A DNA stretch of 64,000 bases. Source: Commensalibacter communis. Lineage in GTDB: Bacteria > Pseudomonadota > Alphaproteobacteria > Acetobacterales > Acetobacteraceae. Position numbers and translations under genes: made by a program. Shown piece by piece: positions 59,896 through 64,000 of the stretch. The stretch is taken from contig NZ_CAMXCM010000007.1 in NCBI RefSeq assembly GCF_947179015.1, positions 36,053 through 100,052 on the forward strand, written 5' to 3'. Position 1 is the stretch's first letter. Each line of letters starts with the position of its first letter. A model generated the notes under the pieces. It was not told the origin of the DNA, made no database searches, and was given only the letters and a program-made list of their open reading frames with translations.

Positions 59896-61530
59896 GTGAC
59901 TGATATTGCCTGTTTAACCAATGATATTGTAAAATTTGTAGCTTCTAACAAAGATGTCGTTCGGCCTGTGTTATTAGATCACTCTTTACAAAACATCACC
60001 CCTATTATTGAAGGTTTTCAACAAAATCCAAATAGCGTGAATAATATTAAAGAATTAGCCAAATACTGCGCTTTTCACCAAAACTATGCACTAGCAGTTC
60101 AATTGCTAGACTGGGCAATAAAATTATATCCAAATCAATGTGAATATCATTATTTTCAAGCGGTTCTTTACTTTAAACAACAAAATATTCCTGCAACAAT
60201 GCTGGCAATCGAAAAAATGCTACAAAGCATGCAAACCTCTGAGACCCAAAGAAAGCATATTTTGAACCGTTTACAAGATGAAAATTTTAAAAAACACTGT
60301 GTATTTTTCATAGATAGCCTCTTGAAAGAATTTAATTTACCTCTCACTCAAAGAGACTTTAATATATTCGTATTGCCCTATGATTTAACAAATAAAAATC
60401 AAATTATACAATATTACTATAGCATTTATTTTGTGATGTTTTGTAATACATTAAAGTGGATAGATAACGGCCAGTTAACGATATTATTAGAGATTGAATG
60501 TGATAAAAATGGTGCCAGTCCGTGGTATCATTTATGTATGGGCAGGCTTGCTTGGATATTACAGGACCGAAAACAAGCTGACTTGCATTTTAAACAAGCT
60601 AAAAAACTTTCTATTGAACAAAATATTATTTTTACCACAGCGGACTGTGGCATATATACATGGTTGTCTGATGAGGAAATAAACAAATTTCCATCACTTC
60701 AAGAGGGCAATGATCCATTTCAATTAAAAATGTGGCAATGGTCTTATGCTGACTTAAAAGGAAATCATCCTGACACCTCTATTATTTTAGGGTGTGATTT
60801 TAAATATTTTAGATATTTTCCTAAATTTCTTTTTTCATTGCTTAAAGCTCATGTGCAAAACAACTATCAGGAAAAGACTGTAATCAGTATATGTCTTGAC
60901 AATCCATCCCCAGAACAAATCAGATTTTTACGCAAGACTGCAGCGCATATTCATCTCCATATTCCTAATTTTTATTTAACCTTCGGTTATGGATTATGCC
61001 CTTACCAAGATGGGGCTTATTTTGCAAGTATTCGTTATTTATTTGCCCCAGAACTATTTAAACTTTATCCAACTCAAACCTTTATTATCGATATTGATGC
61101 GTTTGCTTACCCAGATTTTTATGCCAGACTGAAAGATATCAAAATTAAATATGATTTTGGCTTGCGTATTTATGCGTTTGATCAAAAAGGCAATCAAGTC
61201 TCAGGAGAGCCATGGTGTCTTGGAGCAGGTATCTTATATCTCGGCGATTTAGAAAAAACCAAGCTCATTTTACAGTTCTTAAAACAATATGTAAATTACG
61301 CCTATGATCCAAAAAATCCGCTCAATTGGTGTATCGATCAATGTGCTCTTGTCCAAGCTTTTGACTACTACATCAAGCCACATTGGAATCAACTCAGAGT
61401 TACTGATATCGATCACAATCCACCTTTTCTTCTATCGCATATTATTGGAGAAAAAGATGATTTCTACAATTATGAAGGTGTAATTGATATCGATAATTTT
61501 CAAGAAGTTTTAGAACAGTTAGCTCGTTAA
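59896..61530 (+). CDS. TPR-like protein with C-terminal glycosyltransferase-like domain
   Basis: A 544-residue cytoplasmic protein starting at GTG. Residues about 40-130 and 195-240 show TPR-like helical pairs (ALAVQLLDWAIKLYPNQCEY, YHLCMGRLAWILQDRKQADL). From about 285 to the end, the pattern recalls a nucleotide-sugar glycosyltransferase: TFIIDIDAFAYPDF with DID at 399-401, WCLGAGILYLG and NWCIDQCALVQAF. No exact family is recognised. A TPR plus glycosyltransferase fold could mean protein or polysaccharide modification; this is inference. It lies 26 bases before the next gene. Confidence 0.6.
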   Translation: MTDIACLTNDIVKFVASNKDVVRPVLLDHSLQNITPIIEGFQQNPNSVNNIKELAKYCAFHQNYALAVQLLDWAIKLYPNQCEYHYFQAVLYFKQQNIPATMLAIEKMLQSMQTSETQRKHILNRLQDENFKKHCVFFIDSLLKEFNLPLTQRDFNIFVLPYDLTNKNQIIQYYYSIYFVMFCNTLKWIDNGQLTILLEIECDKNGASPWYHLCMGRLAWILQDRKQADLHFKQAKKLSIEQNIIFTTADCGIYTWLSDEEINKFPSLQEGNDPFQLKMWQWSYADLKGNHPDTSIILGCDFKYFRYFPKFLFSLLKAHVQNNYQEKTVISICLDNPSPEQIRFLRKTAAHIHLHIPNFYLTFGYGLCPYQDGAYFASIRYLFAPELFKLYPTQTFIIDIDAFAYPDFYARLKDIKIKYDFGLRIYAFDQKGNQVSGEPWCLGAGILYLGDLEKTKLILQFLKQYVNYAYDPKNPLNWCIDQCALVQAFDYYIKPHWNQLRVTDIDHNPPFLLSHIIGEKDDFYNYEGVIDIDNFQEVLEQLAR

Positions 61531-61555
61531 ATATTATAAGAATATAAAGGAATAT

Positions 61556-62767
61556 ATGATGAATAAATCTTTAGCTGCCAGTGTTTCCCCTGCGTTATAT
61601 TCTACCAAAGCCAACGCACGAATATTTACGTTGACCAGTACGGAACATAATATTGAGGTCGCAGATTGGAAAATCGACAGCACACAATTAGGCATTATCG
61701 ATACTTATTTTACAATCGAGCAAAAAACTCTCCATGGTGGCAAACAAGAAGGTTCTAAGGTTATTATACTCACCAGCCCCAATGGATTAACCATTACTCT
61801 CAGCCCAACCAGAGGGATGAGTATTATGAATGTCACAGGTAAAGAAATGCGCTTTGGTTGGGATTCTCCAGTTAAAGAAGTCGTTAATCCTGCCTTTATT
61901 AATCTTGAGAGCCGCAATGGTGCTGGATGGCTAGAAGGATTTAACGAAATGATGGTCCGATGTGGCTTTGAATGGGCAGGTCATCCAGGAATTGAAAATG
62001 GAGAGATGCGTACCTTACATGGCAAAGCAGGCAATACGCCAGCTTCCGAAGTCGAAATTGAAATCAGTGAAATAGCACCTTATGAAATCAAAGTAAGAGG
62101 TTTAATCAAAGAAAGCACCTTTAAAAAAGCTGATTTGCAAACCATCGCGGAACTTTCCTATATTCCTGATACTTACAGTTTTACGATCCATGATCATTTA
62201 ACCAATCATGCGGATTACCCTCGTGACTATCAAATTATGTATCACAGCAATTTCAGCAAACCATTATTGGAAAAAGATGCACAGTTTATCGCCCCAATTA
62301 AAGAAATTAGTCCTTTTAATGATTACGCGCAAAAAGGTTTGCAAGATTGGGCGACTTACTTAGAGCCTACCAAGAATTTTGACGAAATGGTTTTTAACAT
62401 CGTTCCTTATAGCGATGCCGATGGTTATACTCTAGCAGCATTACATAACAAAGATGCAAATAAAGGTGTTTCAATAGAATTTAATATTAATGAACTTCCC
62501 TATTTAACTCTTTGGAAAAATACAGATACAGAAAAGCAAGGTTACGTCACTGGCATCGAACCTGGCACAAATTACGCCTATACTACTAGCATAGAACGTG
62601 AACAAGGGCGTATTCGCCAAATAAAACCAGGACAAACTATACAATTTAAAATTAGATATAGTGCTTTGATGAACAGAGAAGCTGTTGATACAGTAAAAGA
62701 AACAGTTACTAATATCCAGGGCAACCAAAATATAACTTCTATCCAAACACCAATCGCTGAAGAATAG
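61556..62767 (+). CDS. DUF4432 aldose-epimerase-like protein
   Basis: A 403-residue beta-sandwich protein related to aldose 1-epimerases (DUF4432). Seen are LTSPNGLTITLSPTRGMSI, GWLEGFNEMMVRCGFEWAGH, the conserved His in GEMRTLHGKAGN and MYHSNFSKPLLE, and the late YVTGIEPGTNYAYTTSIER. The start at ATG 61556 or the next ATG at 61559 is unclear; AAAGGA suits the second. Sugar substrate is unknown. It follows the TPR-glycosyltransferase gene closely and ends with a hairpin. Confidence 0.88.
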   Translation: MMNKSLAASVSPALYSTKANARIFTLTSTEHNIEVADWKIDSTQLGIIDTYFTIEQKTLHGGKQEGSKVIILTSPNGLTITLSPTRGMSIMNVTGKEMRFGWDSPVKEVVNPAFINLESRNGAGWLEGFNEMMVRCGFEWAGHPGIENGEMRTLHGKAGNTPASEVEIEISEIAPYEIKVRGLIKESTFKKADLQTIAELSYIPDTYSFTIHDHLTNHADYPRDYQIMYHSNFSKPLLEKDAQFIAPIKEISPFNDYAQKGLQDWATYLEPTKNFDEMVFNIVPYSDADGYTLAALHNKDANKGVSIEFNINELPYLTLWKNTDTEKQGYVTGIEPGTNYAYTTSIEREQGRIRQIKPGQTIQFKIRYSALMNREAVDTVKETVTNIQGNQNITSIQTPIAEE

Positions 62768-62779
62768 AGAACATCTACA

Positions 62780-62803
62780 TTGGATATGGAGATCCATATC
62801 CAA
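62780..62803 (+). terminator. Hairpin after the DUF4432 gene
   Basis: TTGGATATGGA and TCCATATCCAA form 11-base arms around a 2-base centre, 13 bases after the stop, followed by TAAATTTTACTTT. Confidence 0.55.
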
Positions 62804-63904
62804 TAAATTTTACTTTATAAGCGTCGCTAAATAACAGCAATTTTTTTATTTTTTGTTTCAATAAAATAATGAAAATATTTAAAATTACTTGATAGCTCTA
62901 TATCGATATCTAAGCGATCACTTAATCTCGATAACCCAAAATAACGATTGCAGTAATCATATATTATAATAATTATAATAAGATGCTGCTCAAGAGCTAT
63001 ATTCCAATGCGCAGCAACGTACACACGATAACCAAGAACGGAATCATCCTATAAATAAAATTCACATCTCGTAAAATAAGAAACAAGCCTGGGCTGTGAA
63101 TTTTTGTATTTAACTATAGAGCCTCACTCACGAGCAATACCAGTAATTCCAGTTAATGACCTGATAGCCTCTTGTAACCGAATTTAAAATATAAATTGTG
63201 AATCGATTAACCTATCACTACGCATTATTGTATTTCATTAGGAAACAATCACAAAGAATTTATCTCACTAGGACAACTTATAGTTAAAAATAGACCGTCA
63301 AATAGTATCCAGACGATTAACTTAATTTATTACATATACAGGATGATATTTATACAAAGATATCACAATTCAATAATAAATATTCTTAAGTCAGTATACA
63401 ATACCAACAAGTTAATAGCTAATTTCACTTTTGTAGCAATCACAGATAATTCAGAACCAAGTGACGCTTCTTCCAAATATAAAAATCAAGTTTTGAAAAA
63501 ATCAAAGACAAATCTAAATAGCAACCTATCTATGATAACGATCGACAAAGCATAATATTGACTTTTGATATAGAAGGTTAATTACAATTATTTTTTTGAT
63601 ATCATTTTATTAATCATCCCACTACAACCACTAATAAAAACGATACCAAAATCCGAACATTTTCAAAACAAATCAGTAACAACTTTAAGGTAAATACTAA
63701 AATGTAAACCGTTATTTTCCTTTAAAACTAACCAAAACAGCACGCTAATTGAACGTATAACTATTTATTTTGATATTATATTGAGTTAACTTTATTGAGG
63801 CATATGATTTTTATATACAGATACTTGCCTGTTGTGCGCAGAGGAATAAAAAAATTAATTTTTTACATTTATGAACTTAAATATACTTATTATATTTGGA
63901 GTAT
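62804..63904. other. Gene-poor AT-rich kilobase
   Basis: No protein with a recognisable family is encoded. A 65-codon minus-strand frame (62827-63024) and a 70-codon plus-strand frame (63343-63555) are open, but neither has a ribosome site or convincing composition. A short minus-strand stretch near 63120-63180 reads RLQEAIRSLTGITGIARE between stops and may be the tail of a decayed gene. Confidence 0.5.
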
Positions 63905-63981
<77 letters not shown>

Positions 63982-64000
63982 GGGGTGTATATGCCTGAGT

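Noticed and set aside
62827..63024. 65-codon minus-strand frame with an Ile run
   Set aside because: No credible start or family; may be part of decayed sequence, not enough to call a gene.
63343..63555. 70-codon plus-strand frame in the terminal spacer
   Set aside because: No ribosome site, low-complexity Asn/Ile/Lys content typical of random AT-rich sequence.

Overview
The window looks like the chromosome of an AT-rich alphaproteobacterium of the acetic acid bacteria (Acetobacteraceae). The low GC would fit a Commensalibacter-like insect-gut lineage; this is inferred from gene content and base composition only. Supporting signs are a DUF4167 protein, the ispG-hisS-prfA / prmC neighbourhood, CobS/CobT cobaltochelatase subunits, an OprO/OprP-like porin beside pst, a large protein with a Hint domain, an alphaproteobacterial-type initiator tRNA, and strong A/T bias in spacers.

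Layout. 1-5.9 kb is a phosphate module: phoU (cut by the window edge), pstB, pstA, pstC and pstS on the minus strand, and a divergent phosphate-type porin, with a Pho-box-like repeat between them. 5.9-6.8 kb holds a decayed small exported-protein gene and a tRNA-Met. 6.9-18.2 kb is housekeeping (DUF4167, prmC, prfA, hisS, ispG, rodZ, a nitronate-monooxygenase-like flavoprotein, lysC), interrupted between prmC and prfA by a lone KAP-type P-loop NTPase in the opposite direction. ubiG follows on the plus strand.

19.2-36.7 kb is the unusual part, all on the minus strand. In transcription order it holds a small unknown protein, a 1734-residue beta-repeat protein ending in a Hint domain, a degenerate adenylate-forming enzyme, a complete reducing type I polyketide synthase (KS-AT-DH-ER-KR-ACP), a fatty acyl-AMP-ligase-like protein with a carrier-like tail, and an Aah/TibC-type autotransporter O-heptosyltransferase. 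My reading is a system that makes a heptosylated surface protein and a long reduced acyl or polyketide chain. Whether the two products are joined is open; the Hint domain offers one possible route. No thioesterase or release domain is visible.

37.5-51 kb is again housekeeping: DUF2147, grxC, comF, yjbQ, trpS, an FKBP lipoprotein, argG, a secreted triple-repeat protein, a 2-oxoglutarate/Fe oxygenase-like protein, a BioC-like methyltransferase, a phosphohexomutase with galU, maeB and tRNA-Leu. 51-64 kb holds lipB, a LolA-like lipoprotein, a J-domain protein with cobS and cobT, a small exported protein, two tandem aminotransferases, a TPR-glycosyltransferase-like protein, a DUF4432 sugar-epimerase-like protein, a gene-poor kilobase and the initiator tRNA.
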